Shown here: one piece after another, positions 1-10,203 of the stretch
Layout of the letters: each line of letters starts with the position of its first letter
Numbering within the stretch: the first letter of the stretch is position 1
DNA from: Meiothermus rufus DSM 22234
Lineage (GTDB): Bacteria > Deinococcota > Deinococci > Deinococcales > Thermaceae
Direction of reading: 5' to 3'
DNA length: 64,000 nucleotides
Assembly (NCBI RefSeq): GCF_000423425.1
Contig: NZ_AUHY01000004.1
Location: 1-64,000 of the forward strand
Notes under the pieces: model-generated
Told to the model about the DNA's origin: nothing
Seen by the model: only the letters and a program-made list of their open reading frames with translations
The model's database searches: none
Translations under genes and position numbers: made by a program

Positions 1-285
1 TGCGGGACTGGCTTCCTCCCTGGGGTTGGAGATGGAGGTGGTGGCTCGTCCCTACGCGGGGGTGCGAGGGGTCTGGGTGCGGGAAGGAGAGGAGACGCCG
101 GAGATTCCGCGGGAGAGTGGGTTCAAGCCTTTGCCCAAGCGGTGGGTGGTGAAAGGACCTTTGCCTGGCTGGGGCGGAACCGACGGTTGGGGAAGGATTA
201 CGAGTACCATCCTGAGGTAGGGGAAGCCTGGATGTATTTGAGCATGATACGCTTACTGGTGAAGCGGCTGGCCAGGGCCGCGTAG
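1..285 (+). pseudogene. IS5-type transposase, C-terminal remnant
   Basis: The reading frame is open from base 2 and contains GFKPLPKRWVV, the conserved stretch before the last acidic region of IS5-group DDE transposases. One G has been lost near base 150: after the shift the frame reads ERTFAWLGRNRRLGKDYE, then continues to a TAG at 283-285 (ending LVKRLARAA). The two frames together match the usual C-terminus of the family, so this is a broken transposase whose N-terminal part lies outside the window. The family match is by motif recognition; the exact IS group is not certain. Confidence 0.75.
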
Positions 286-509
286 CCTCTCGTGGAGGGC
301 TTTTACGACAGCCTCTAATAGGTGGCCCGGCTGATCCCCACCAGGGCCTGGATCTCGGGCCAGCTCACCCCGTGCTTCCTGAACGCCTCCACCTGCTTGA
401 GCTTGCGTAGCCGTTCCTGGACCAGGGGGTCGCTGGCTCCGGCCGCTCCCAGCTCCTGGGCCTTCCTCGCTCCTTGCCATATCGCTTTGCCAACCGTGGT
501 AAGCTGCAC
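286..509 (-). pseudogene. IS481-like transposase, N-terminal remnant
   Basis: A GTG start at 509 opens a 64-codon frame containing a helix-turn-helix (AFRKHGVSWPEIQALVGISRATY). It stops at a TAG just where the second helix should continue with YRW. A KALHER stretch follows in another frame, so the head is broken by a stop or frameshift and the catalytic integrase domain is missing. It abuts the IS5-type remnant, which suggests one element was inserted next to or into the other and both decayed. Confidence 0.6.
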
Positions 510-511
510 TT

Positions 512-548
512 GGGGGACCTCCTTCAGGAGTCGGTCCCCCTCTTTTTA
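512..548. promoter_or_regulatory. Hairpin covering the transposase ribosome binding site
   Basis: GGGGGACC (512-519) pairs perfectly with GGTCCCCC (533-540); an inner TCCT/AGGA pairs as well. On the minus strand the GGAGG at 522-518, eight bases before the GTG start at 509, sits inside the stem. Locking the ribosome binding site in a hairpin is a known way for IS elements to block translation from read-through transcripts. On the plus strand the stem is followed by TCTTTTTAT and would also serve as a terminator. Confidence 0.6.
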
Positions 549-638
549 TCCCACCTGGGGCTTCTAGAGTCTCACATGTGTTTGTCCGGGTTCAGATTGG
601 TGGTTTTGGGTAAATCCGCTTTGCCCTAAAGTTTGCGT

Positions 639-1303
639 ATGGATCAACCCGAGATCGATCAGCTACAACACCGGGACTCCTGGCGGCTTTGGCGCATCAT
701 GGCGGAAATTGTGGAGGGCTTTGAGGTGTTGGGCGAGCTGGGCGTGCCGCTGGTGACGGTCTTTGGCTCAGCCCGGCTGGGCAGCGAAAGTCCCTACTAC
801 GGCCAGGCCCTGCTGCTGGGGCGGGGCAGCGGCTGGCCGAGGCGGGCTACGGGGTAGTGACGGGCGGTGGTCCTGGGCTAATGGAGGCGGCCAACCGCAG
901 GGCCTATAACGCTGGGGGTATCTCGGTGGGCTTGAACATTCAACTTCCCCACGAGCAAACGGCCAACCCCTTCCAGACCCACAGCCTGAGCTTTCGCTAC
1001 TTCTTCACCCGTAAGCTAATGCTGGTTCGCTACGCCAAGGCTTTTGTTCTGCTGCCTGGGGGGATTGGTACCCTGGATGAGCTGGCTGAGGTATGGGTGT
1101 TGGTGCAGACCAGCAAGGTGCACCCCTTCCCCATCTTTGCCCTGGATCGGGGCTACTGGGGTGGGCTGCTCGCATGGATGCGCCAGAGCATGCTAACGAC
1201 CAGAGCCATCTCCCCCAGCGACCTCGAGCTCATCACCCTGGTGAACAGCCCCGAAGAGGTGTTGGAAAGCCTATCCGGGCTCAGCCGGCACAACCCCTCC
1301 TGA
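639..1303 (+). pseudogene. LOG-family protein (lysine decarboxylase-like), frameshifted
   Basis: The family hydrolyses cytokinin-type nucleoside monophosphates or related nucleotides. Both signature motifs are present: TGGGPGLMEAANRRA and PGGIGTLDEL. The N-terminal part (ATG 639, TVFGSARLGS) runs into TAG at 855-857. The rest (from VVTGGGPG) lies in another frame and ends at 1303. The join is in the G-rich run around 815-830, where loss of one base would restore a normal protein of about 220 residues. It could be true decay or a sequencing error. TAAAGT (627-632) lies six bases before the ATG, a leaderless-type promoter. Confidence 0.75.
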
Positions 1304-1381
1304 GTTCGTAGGGTAGGAACCTCGGCCATCCCCTCAAGGCCATATCTTTTGTTCCGGTGGTGAAGGGTTCGACGAAAACGC

Positions 1382-3301
1382 TCATGGCTCCAGATCCTCC
1401 TGCCAGAGCAAGCGCAGGGCTTCTTTTACCTCTGGATCAAGGTTCGACCTGGCCTCCTGGCCTATCTCCCGCAAAGCCCCCAAGCCCTTTTCCAGCAAGC
1501 GCTGGGCTATCCACAGCAGTTGAACTAACTTAGGAGCCTGCCTGTCTGTTCCCCGCTGAAGCTGCAGCAACACCCCCACAGCCTCTCGCAGCAACCTACC
1601 CGGCCACCTGAGCTCGTTGGGCATCACCGTTCCACGGGACAACAGCAGCAGGTAAAGGCTCGTTTGTAGCACCTGCCACTCCTGTGAACCCATTCCCAAG
1701 TTCTGGCTCAAGCGGTGCAGCAGACGGGTCAGGGGGATGGAGGGCAATCCCACCCAGGTGTCGGCCCCTCCCTCAGGCTCGAACAGAGGAATGCGGCTCT
1801 TGCGCCAAGCCTTATCGCGGTACATGCGGTCATCAGCAGCACGCCACAGGGCTTCCATATCCTGCCCATCGGTAGGGTAGAGCGCATAGCCCAGACTTAC
1901 CCTTAGATGAAGGTTTTCCGAGACCCGTATCCCCTCCACCAGCGAGCGGTAGCGCTCGGCAGTACGGGCAGGCTCGAGGTTGCGCAAGCCTTCGATAACC
2001 AGAGCAAACTCATCGCCCCCCAGGCGGTAGGCCCGGTCGCCTGCCCGAACCCTCGAGCGCAACACCCCGCCCAGCCGCGCCAACACGTGGTCGGCATGCA
2101 CATGGCCGTAGGTGTCGTTGATACTCTTAAAATCGTCCAGGTCGAGCAGCACCAGCAGCACCTCACGGCCCTCACTTTGACCGATCAGCCTTTCTAAATC
2201 CCGCTCGAAAGCCCGCCGGTTACCTAGGCCCGTCAGAGAATCGGTATAGGCCGCCCAGGCCAGTTCGCGCCGCAGGCTCCACTCGGTTTGCACAACAGCG
2301 ATGGCCGCGGCCATATCGCCCAGCTGTTCTTGGGCCTGCACATCCGGCAGCGAATGCGGCCGGGAACTGAAGAGCGCCAGGACGCTTAACGCGCCATGCT
2401 GACGCAGAATGGGCAGAAAAAACAGGCTGCGGAGGCCCGCTTCTACCAGTCCGGGGCGGCAGTGGGGGTACAGGTCGTAGCGGGGTATCCCTACCTGCTG
2501 ACCCTTACGCAGGCGCTCGCCAAGATGGCGGGTAATGGCCGTTTCTACCGGCAGGCTCGAGCCCCAACCAACCTGCACCCAGGTGCGAGCCGTCCGCCCC
2601 TCAAAGGCAATCAAGCAGGCCCCCTCAGCCCCTGCCAGACGGCAAGCCTCGGCCAGCGCATCCTGTAAAGCTTGCTCGAGGGGCTGCTCATGGGAAAACC
2701 GCAGCAAAGCATTGATGGCCGATAACCATTGGGAGCGGCGCTGGGCCGACTCACAGCGGTAAAGCTCGTGTAGAATTAGGGCCGTCCCAGCGAAATACCG
2801 CTTCGCCAAGGCGGCCTCGGCCTGGCCCAGAGCGGAGGCCAAGGCGTGTAGGTGCACAACAGCCCACACCTGCCCCTCAGCCACCAGGGGCAGGGTAAGG
2901 TTGGCCACCTCTTGCCCATTGGGCCCTAGACCAGAAGGAAGGGTACCCAAAAGCCGTTGCAGGATATGCCCCTGCTGATCCAAGTAGGCTTCGCCCGCCA
3001 GCCAGGCCCCGGTTGTGCCCGGATAAGCGGTCCTGAGGGTAGCCTCCGGCAGGGCTTCTACACCCTCCAATACCTCGGGGGAAAGCCCGACCAAAGCCCT
3101 GAGCCTAAACAGGCTCAACCCGTCCCGCACCCACAAATACCCCTGGGTTCCCTCCGGCAACTCTTGCAGCAACTGCTCCAGGGCTAGTCTAAAGGCCTGA
3201 AGAGCATCGGATGAAAGCAACCGCTCAATCAGATGAACGGGGAGTACGTCATCGGTAGATGGCTTGGCCTGTTGCCGGGAGTGCTTGGCTTGGTCGGACA
3301 T
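1382..3301 (-). CDS. GAF-GGDEF diguanylate cyclase
   Basis: Predicted to make cyclic di-GMP from two GTP. The 639-residue protein has no membrane segment. A GAF-like sensor region lies at about residues 190-345, and a GGDEF domain at about 355-510 carries an intact RLGGDEF motif near residue 428. RAGD five residues upstream is the expected RxxD inhibitory site, so product feedback is likely. The final 120 residues are helical and unrecognised. ATG at 3301 is preceded by AGAGGG. It is a single gene, and two more cyclic-di-GMP-type proteins occur later in the window (HD-GYP at 33869, degenerate EAL at 37196). Confidence 0.9.
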   Translation of the reverse strand: MSDQAKHSRQQAKPSTDDVLPVHLIERLLSSDALQAFRLALEQLLQELPEGTQGYLWVRDGLSLFRLRALVGLSPEVLEGVEALPEATLRTAYPGTTGAWLAGEAYLDQQGHILQRLLGTLPSGLGPNGQEVANLTLPLVAEGQVWAVVHLHALASALGQAEAALAKRYFAGTALILHELYRCESAQRRSQWLSAINALLRFSHEQPLEQALQDALAEACRLAGAEGACLIAFEGRTARTWVQVGWGSSLPVETAITRHLGERLRKGQQVGIPRYDLYPHCRPGLVEAGLRSLFFLPILRQHGALSVLALFSSRPHSLPDVQAQEQLGDMAAAIAVVQTEWSLRRELAWAAYTDSLTGLGNRRAFERDLERLIGQSEGREVLLVLLDLDDFKSINDTYGHVHADHVLARLGGVLRSRVRAGDRAYRLGGDEFALVIEGLRNLEPARTAERYRSLVEGIRVSENLHLRVSLGYALYPTDGQDMEALWRAADDRMYRDKAWRKSRIPLFEPEGGADTWVGLPSIPLTRLLHRLSQNLGMGSQEWQVLQTSLYLLLLSRGTVMPNELRWPGRLLREAVGVLLQLQRGTDRQAPKLVQLLWIAQRLLEKGLGALREIGQEARSNLDPEVKEALRLLWQEDLEP

Positions 3302-3945
3302 AAACCCTCTTCAATACATTTGGCCATATCTATACTTAGTGCATTTTTAGCGAGCAAGGCCCACTTGGTTGGTACAAGTAGGCTAAAGCTTTCAGCGGGC
3401 CCTGGCCTCACCCCTTACCCTCCCCCCATAAAACAGCAGGGGCAGCAAACCAGGCATCCGCCCAGGAAAAACCAGCCTGCCCAGCATGCGGTGGCTCCAG
3501 CAGCGGCCCCCATGACAGGGCCCCTCCTGCGAATCTACAGCAGACGGAATTTCACGGTAAGTAGATGCTCTCACTGTAAAGACCTCCCAGTTCAAGGGTA
3601 ATTCCCTGCCTTTTAGGATAGAAAAGCACAGCCGCTTTAGCCCCACAAATAACCGTTACGTGGTATTCCCCACACCCCGCCTATAAAGGCTAACTCAGGA
3701 GCGGCCCTTCGCTACAAAAGGCATTTCCGCGCCTTTATCAGGCCAAACTGAGGCCTCCTCCCGTTACGTCACTAGAGGCGATACCCACCCAGGGTGGGCA
3801 AAACGGGCGCATCCCCAAGAGCGGAACACGCCCGTTTGCCTGCCCTCGAGGGTTTAGGGTTTGGCGGGACACCCCCTCGTCTTGCTCAAGGAACGCTTCA
3901 AAAGTCTATAGCGGGGCGTTCGGGCCCCGGGCATCCCAGTCTGCC
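3302..3945. other. Intergenic stretch without a supported gene
   Basis: About 640 bases lie between the divergent-side start of the GGDEF gene and the 3' end of lon. Short open frames here have no recognisable motif or ribosome binding site. Some inverted repeats are visible: CCCACCC-A-GGGTGGG near 3785-3800 and AAACGGGCG/CGCCCGTTT near 3802-3838. No RNA gene was recognised. Confidence 0.5.
3912..3929 (-). terminator. Possible terminator hairpin of lon
   Basis: CGGGGC and GCCCCG form a six-base stem with a six-base loop about 20 bases after the lon stop. The U-tract on the minus strand is poor (ACTTTTG a few bases later), so this is only a candidate. Confidence 0.3.
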
Positions 3946-6399
<2,454 letters not shown>

Positions 6400-6563
6400 A
6401 GGATTCTCCGTTCAAGTCTACAACCTAAGCGTCGTGGGTCATCATGAATCGGCCCAAGGCCAAACGTGAGTCTACCTATATCAAGTTTAGTGAATCAAGT
6501 CTTAGCAATAAGAACCCGCAACACAATGCCGCGGCCAAACCGGGGGCTTCCTCCGAAGCGGGT

Positions 6564-7478
6564 ATGCTGATAAAGATGCACCTGCTACGGGTCGGCCTAC
6601 TGGTCTTGTTATGGGTGATGGCTCCCTTACCTTGGATGAGCCCGGGCTGGAACAGCGCCTTAGCCCAGCGCAGCGGCGGCGGGGTAGGCGGACGGGGGGG
6701 GTTCTCCTCTCCCACCTTGCCCCGGGTCAACCCCTCCCCGGCCCCCTCCTTCCCCTTGCCCACGCCGCGCAGCTACCCCACCTACCCCAGCCCTGGCCCG
6801 CCGGTCTACATCCGCCCTGTGGGGGGTTCTGGCCTGGATCTCATGGCCCTGATTTTTATCGTAGGTATCGTTCTGGTTAGCCTTTCGATGATACGGGGAC
6901 TACAGCGGGCTGGCTCGAGCAGCGAGCCCGAGAGCACAGTGGCCCGGCTGCGGCTGGCCCTCCTCCACTCCCCCCAGCTACAAAGCGACCTGCGGGCACT
7001 GGCCGATATGGCCGACACCGAAAGCGCGCGAGGCCTGGCCGATCTTATCGACAACGCCGCAGTACGGCTACTGCGCGAACAGGCTGCTTGGCGCTTTGGC
7101 CAGTACCAGGTCTGGACAGGAAGCCTACAGAAAGCCGAGGGGCAGTTCGACGCTTGGATGACCGAAACCCGCTCCGAGTACATTGAGACCTACCGCCATT
7201 TCGAGGGTAAACGGACAGCTCAGGCCAACTACCAGCCCAAGGCCGAGCCTGATGGGCGCTACCTCCTGGTCACCTTGCTGCTGGCTGTGCATGGGAACCT
7301 CCCCCCCGTGCCCACCCCCCTACGGCGGGAAGGGGCCCGGCAGGCCCTTCTGGCCCTGGCCACCTCGAGCCCGGTCAACACCCTGGCTGCCTACCTGGCC
7401 TGGACCCCCGAGGCCCCAGGCGAGGCCCTCAGCGAGGCCGACCTACTGGCGGGTTGGCCTGCCCTCGAGCTGCTCTAA
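6564..7478 (+). CDS. DUF1517-type membrane protein
   Basis: Function unknown. The start region is a hydrophobic signal or anchor (VGLLVLLWVMAPL), followed by a Gly/Arg-rich stretch (RSGGGVGGRGGF) typical of DUF1517 proteins, a Pro-rich linker, a transmembrane segment (LIFIVGIVLVSLSMI) and a cytosolic C-terminal domain of about 180 residues. The frame is open upstream, but ATG 6564 or ATG 6576 fits best. TATGCT at 6563-6568 lies seven bases before ATG 6576, which suggests a leaderless transcript starting there. It converges with the peroxiredoxin, leaving one base between the stops. The family is best known from cyanobacteria and plastids, where its role is unclear. Confidence 0.75.
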   Translation: MLIKMHLLRVGLLVLLWVMAPLPWMSPGWNSALAQRSGGGVGGRGGFSSPTLPRVNPSPAPSFPLPTPRSYPTYPSPGPPVYIRPVGGSGLDLMALIFIVGIVLVSLSMIRGLQRAGSSSEPESTVARLRLALLHSPQLQSDLRALADMADTESARGLADLIDNAAVRLLREQAAWRFGQYQVWTGSLQKAEGQFDAWMTETRSEYIETYRHFEGKRTAQANYQPKAEPDGRYLLVTLLLAVHGNLPPVPTPLRREGARQALLALATSSPVNTLAAYLAWTPEAPGEALSEADLLAGWPALELL

Positions 7479-7479
7479 A

Positions 7480-7956
7480 TCAAGCAGGCTCGAGCAGGTT
7501 TTTCACCGCTCTGGCCACTGCTTCGTAGGGTGGCTCCTGGGCTGGCACCTCGGCCACCCAGGCCCAGGCAATGCGTCCTGTGGCATCCACCACATAGGCC
7601 GCCCGCTGGGCAAAGCCCGGTAAGCCCCTTAGGCTAATCTCCAGACCGAAAGCCCGGGTAGCCTCCCGGTTGTAGTCGGAAAGCAAGGGAAAGGCCAGGC
7701 CCAAGGCCTGAGCATAGGCCCCTAGAGTCCAGGGGGTGTCCACACTGAGGCCGTAGACCTGAACCCCCAGCGTGTTGTAGAGGGCCAGGCCATCGCGGAA
7801 GGTGCAGAGCTCCTTCTCGCAGACCCGGGTATGGGCTGCCGGGAAAAACAAGAGCAGCAAAGGCCGCCCTTGGACCAACTGAGGCAATAAAACCGGTTCG
7901 ACAGCCGGGGTATAGACGGTGGCTGCAGGCAGCGGATCGCCAATTGAAAGGGCCAT
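7480..7956 (-). CDS. Peroxiredoxin (AhpC/TSA, Bcp-like)
   Basis: Reduces peroxides with a thiol. The 158-residue protein has the PxxxTxxC active site as PAAHTRVC, giving peroxidatic Cys46. Cys51, five residues later, is the resolving position of Bcp-type one-domain enzymes. No signal peptide is seen. ATG 7956 is preceded by GAGGGG. It is divergent from the ispG leader and convergent with the DUF1517 gene. Confidence 0.85.
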   Translation of the reverse strand: MALSIGDPLPAATVYTPAVEPVLLPQLVQGRPLLLLFFPAAHTRVCEKELCTFRDGLALYNTLGVQVYGLSVDTPWTLGAYAQALGLAFPLLSDYNREATRAFGLEISLRGLPGFAQRAAYVVDATGRIAWAWVAEVPAQEPPYEAVARAVKNLLEPA

Positions 7957-8037
7957 AGCCCCTCAAGGATACCCAAGCCCTCCCACCCTGGTCTACTTTT
8001 TGCCCCTGGCTAGGGTATTAGAGAAAAGGGGGGTGTG

Positions 8038-8091
8038 GGGGGCTATAATCCCCCGGTTTTCAAACCGGGCCTTGCGCCGGGCCCGGCGCAA
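8038..8091. promoter_or_regulatory. Promoter-like box inside a row of three palindromes
   Basis: A perfect TATAAT (8044-8049) sits in the loop of GGGGG/CCCCC (8038-8042 and 8050-8054). It is followed by CCCGGTTT/AAACCGGG (8052-8059 and 8062-8069) and by a perfect 20-base palindrome at 8072-8091 built on TTGCGCC/GGCGCAA. The -35 region is weak. If TATAAT is used on the plus strand, transcription would start near 8056 and give ispG a leader of about 355 bases. Confidence 0.5.
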
Positions 8092-8209
8092 TGGAACCCC
8101 CCACGTTCACCGCAGGTGAACCCGCCGTGTGGAGCAACAGGTATGCTACAATTCCCTGTGGGGACGCAAGTCCTCGGCGAACCTTGAAACCTGGGGTAGG
8201 GGGTTCCAT
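8091..8209 (+). ncRNA. Candidate structured leader RNA of ispG
   Basis: An 11-base closing stem pairs 8091-8101 (ATGGAACCCCC) perfectly with 8199-8209. It encloses hairpins GTTCACC-GCA-GGTGAAC (8105-8121), ACAGG/CCTGT (8137-8159) and GGAC-GCAA-GTCC (8162-8173, a GNRA tetraloop). A further hairpin CCATCGG/CCGATGG follows near 8207-8223. This multi-branch form resembles a riboswitch or stable small RNA, but I could not match it to a known class. Pairing is visible in the sequence; function is inference. Confidence 0.45.
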
Positions 8210-8365
8210 CGGGTAGTCCGATGGGTAAAACTCCAGACGCCAACCCATGGCAGAGCCAGAAGCATAGCGCTCGCCTGCCGATACGGAGTCAAGGTATTGC
8301 ATCGCGATGCGATGCTGGGCCTGGACGGGGCCTTCGGGCATAGTCATGCTATGATTCCCGAGAAG

Positions 8366-8385
8366 CCCTGGACTTTAGTCCGGGG
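8366..8385 (+). promoter_or_regulatory. Hairpin just upstream of the ispG ribosome binding site
   Basis: CCCTGGAC (8366-8373) pairs over eight bases, with one G-U pair, with GTCCGGGG (8378-8385) around a TTTA loop. It ends 13 bases before GGAGG at 8399-8403. Together with the upstream structured element it could act as the expression platform of a regulatory leader. Confidence 0.4.
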
Positions 8386-8410
8386 AGTCGTCACACTTGG
8401 AGGCATGGTA

Positions 8411-9631
8411 GTGAACCGCCGCAAAACCCCCACCGTCTGGGTAGGGCGGGTGCCCATAGGGAGCAACCACCCGGTGGTGGTGCAGTCTATGACCAACACC
8501 GATACCGCCGATATCGAGGCCACTGTAGGACAGGTCTGGGCCCTGGCCCGGGCCGGCTCCGAGGTGGTGCGCATGACGGTCAACAACGACGAGGCCGCCC
8601 GGGCCGTACCAGAGATCAAACGCCGGCTGACCGACCTAGGCGTAGAGGTACCCTTGGTCGGCGACTTCCACTTCAATGGGCACATCCTGTTGCGCCAATA
8701 TCCCCAGATGGCCCAAACCCTCGACAAATACCGCATCAACCCTGGCACGGTGGGCCGGGGAAAACAACAGGACCCCAACTTCCGCACCATGTGCGAGGTC
8801 GCGCTGGAGTATGGCAAGCCGGTGCGCATTGGGGTGAACTGGGGCTCGCTCGATCAGAGCTTGCTCGACGAGATGATGGATGCCAACGCTACTCGGCCCG
8901 AACCCAAAGCGGCCCACCAGGTCACCTTGGAAACCATCGTGGAATCGGCGGTTCGCTCTTACGAATGGGCCCTCAAGTATGGCTTGAGTGAGGACAAAAT
9001 CATCCTCTCAGCCAAGATTTCCAACGCCCCCGATCTGTGGTGGGTCTACCGCGAGCTAGCCAAGCGCACCCCGGCCCCCCTTCACCTGGGCCTAACCGAA
9101 GCTGGCATGGGGATAAGCGGCATCGTCACCAGTACCGCTGGCCTGGTTCCCCTGCTGAGCGAGGGCATTGGCGACACCATCCGGATCTCCATCACCCCCG
9201 CCCCCGGCGAGTCCCGCACCAAGGAGGTGGAGGTAGCCTTGGAAATCCTTCAGGCGGTGGGCATCCGCCAGTTCACCCCTAGCGTGGCCAGCTGCCCCGG
9301 CTGTGGCCGCACCACCAGCACCTTCTTCCAGGAGCTGGCCCAGCAAGTCTCGAGGCGGCTCAACGACCAGATGCCCCTCTGGAAAACCCTCTACCCTGGG
9401 GTGGAGAACCTGAAGGTGGCGGTGATGGGCTGCGTAGTTAACGGACCCGGCGAATCCAAGCACGCCGATATCGGCATCTCCCTCCCTGGCACCGGCGAGG
9501 CCCCCCGCGCCCCGGTTTACATCGATGGACAGCTAGCCACCACCCTGAAGGGTGAGCGTATCGCCGAGGAGTTCATGGCCTTGGTGGAAGACTACATCCA
9601 ACGGCGCTTTGGCAAACCGGTAGTGGAGTAG
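8411..9631 (+). CDS. ispG: 4-hydroxy-3-methylbut-2-enyl diphosphate synthase (flavodoxin/ferredoxin)
   Basis: Converts methylerythritol cyclodiphosphate to HMBDP in the MEP isoprenoid pathway, using a [4Fe-4S] cluster. The cluster ligands are in CPGCGRTT (near residue 295) and GCVVNGPGE (near 340). The substrate-barrel N-terminus ([19 protein letters not shown]) is clear, and the length of about 406 residues is normal for the bacterial form. The frame is open far upstream. GTG 8411 is chosen because GGAGG at 8399-8403 is seven bases before it, whereas ATG 8405 would leave one base. No other MEP genes are nearby; the carotenoid gene crtI lies about 48 kb away. Confidence 0.95.
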   Translation: MNRRKTPTVWVGRVPIGSNHPVVVQSMTNTDTADIEATVGQVWALARAGSEVVRMTVNNDEAARAVPEIKRRLTDLGVEVPLVGDFHFNGHILLRQYPQMAQTLDKYRINPGTVGRGKQQDPNFRTMCEVALEYGKPVRIGVNWGSLDQSLLDEMMDANATRPEPKAAHQVTLETIVESAVRSYEWALKYGLSEDKIILSAKISNAPDLWWVYRELAKRTPAPLHLGLTEAGMGISGIVTSTAGLVPLLSEGIGDTIRISITPAPGESRTKEVEVALEILQAVGIRQFTPSVASCPGCGRTTSTFFQELAQQVSRRLNDQMPLWKTLYPGVENLKVAVMGCVVNGPGESKHADIGISLPGTGEAPRAPVYIDGQLATTLKGERIAEEFMALVEDYIQRRFGKPVVE

Positions 9632-9703
9632 GTTCAACCGTCATTACACGGCTTTAGGGTCAAAACTGTGTAAACTTATAAAGGGTACAAGCAAAACAAA
9701 GGA

Positions 9704-9746
9704 ACACCTTGTGTGTATTTGCTACACAAGGTGTATCTTTTCTTCA
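9704..9746 (+). terminator. Hairpin terminator after ispG
   Basis: ACACCTTGTGT (9704-9714) pairs over 11 bases with ACACAAGGTGT (9724-9734) around a nine-base loop, followed by ATCTTTTCTTC. It lies between ispG and the next small gene and could end ispG transcription or attenuate read-through. Confidence 0.7.
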
Positions 9747-9806
9747 TTTGGGCATAGCAAAAGAAACACGGGTTTGAACTATCCTGCTGCCATAGGAGGT
9801 ACTGCT

Positions 9807-10001
9807 GTGGAAACCACCCTTATGCAAGTCAAAAGCCAGCCCTTGGGACAAGGTTCGGTTTCAACCGGGGTGGTGCGCCCAGCCCGGTTGGTGCTGATGC
9901 GTCCACAGCCCAAGTGCGCGGTCAAGGTCATTTGGGACTCCTTGCGCCTGAGCAAGGCCTGGGGAGAGGCCCTCGAGCTTTACGACCTTGGGCAGGAATA
10001 A
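9807..10001 (+). CDS. Small protein of unknown function, 64 residues
   Basis: The GTG start at 9807 has a near-perfect AGGAGG seven bases upstream, and a strong terminator follows the stop, so this looks like a real single-gene unit although it is short. The sequence begins METTLMQVKSQPLGQG and ends EALELYDLGQE. It is soluble, has one cysteine and no known motif. A short beta-rich region (RPARLVLMRPQPKCAVKVIW) precedes a helical tail. Function is not recognised. Confidence 0.65.
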   Translation: METTLMQVKSQPLGQGSVSTGVVRPARLVLMRPQPKCAVKVIWDSLRLSKAWGEALELYDLGQE

Positions 10002-10017
10002 GGCCATGGCCTATTCA

Positions 10018-10047
10018 CCGGGGGGCTTCGCCTCCCCGGCTTTTTCT
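10018..10047 (+). terminator. Strong intrinsic terminator
   Basis: CCGGGGGG and CCTCCCCGG form an eight-base stem with one G-U pair around a TTCG-type loop, followed by TTTTTCTT. It ends the small 9807 gene and isolates pyrG. Confidence 0.85.
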
Positions 10048-10070
10048 TCGCTGCATTTGGAAGTTCGGCT

Positions 10071-10098
10071 GGACAAAAGAACCCCCCACCGTGGTACG
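10071..10098 (+). promoter_or_regulatory. Possible pyrG promoter
   Basis: TGGACA and TACGAT are spaced by 19 bases, about 105 bases before the pyrG ATG. The spacing is long and the boxes imperfect, so confidence is low. The leader holds a CCAAC/GTTGG hairpin and ends with GGGGGTTTTTGGGT before the start. Confidence 0.35.
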
Positions 10099-10203
10099 AT
10101 GAAGTCCCGTGAAAGTTAAGCGGCTCGCCTAAGCAAAGGGGGCCAACAGCGCAGCTTCACAGGCGTTGGGCCAATACCCAGCGCAGCGCGGGGGTTTTTG
10201 GGT

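Noticed and set aside
1355-1381. GGGTTCGAC resembling a tRNA T loop
   Set aside because: No matching acceptor, D or anticodon stems upstream.
8162-8209. Resemblance to a GEMM-I cyclic-di-GMP riboswitch (GGGACGCAAG)
   Set aside because: Only a short match; the receptor loop and the following conserved tract of the class are missing.
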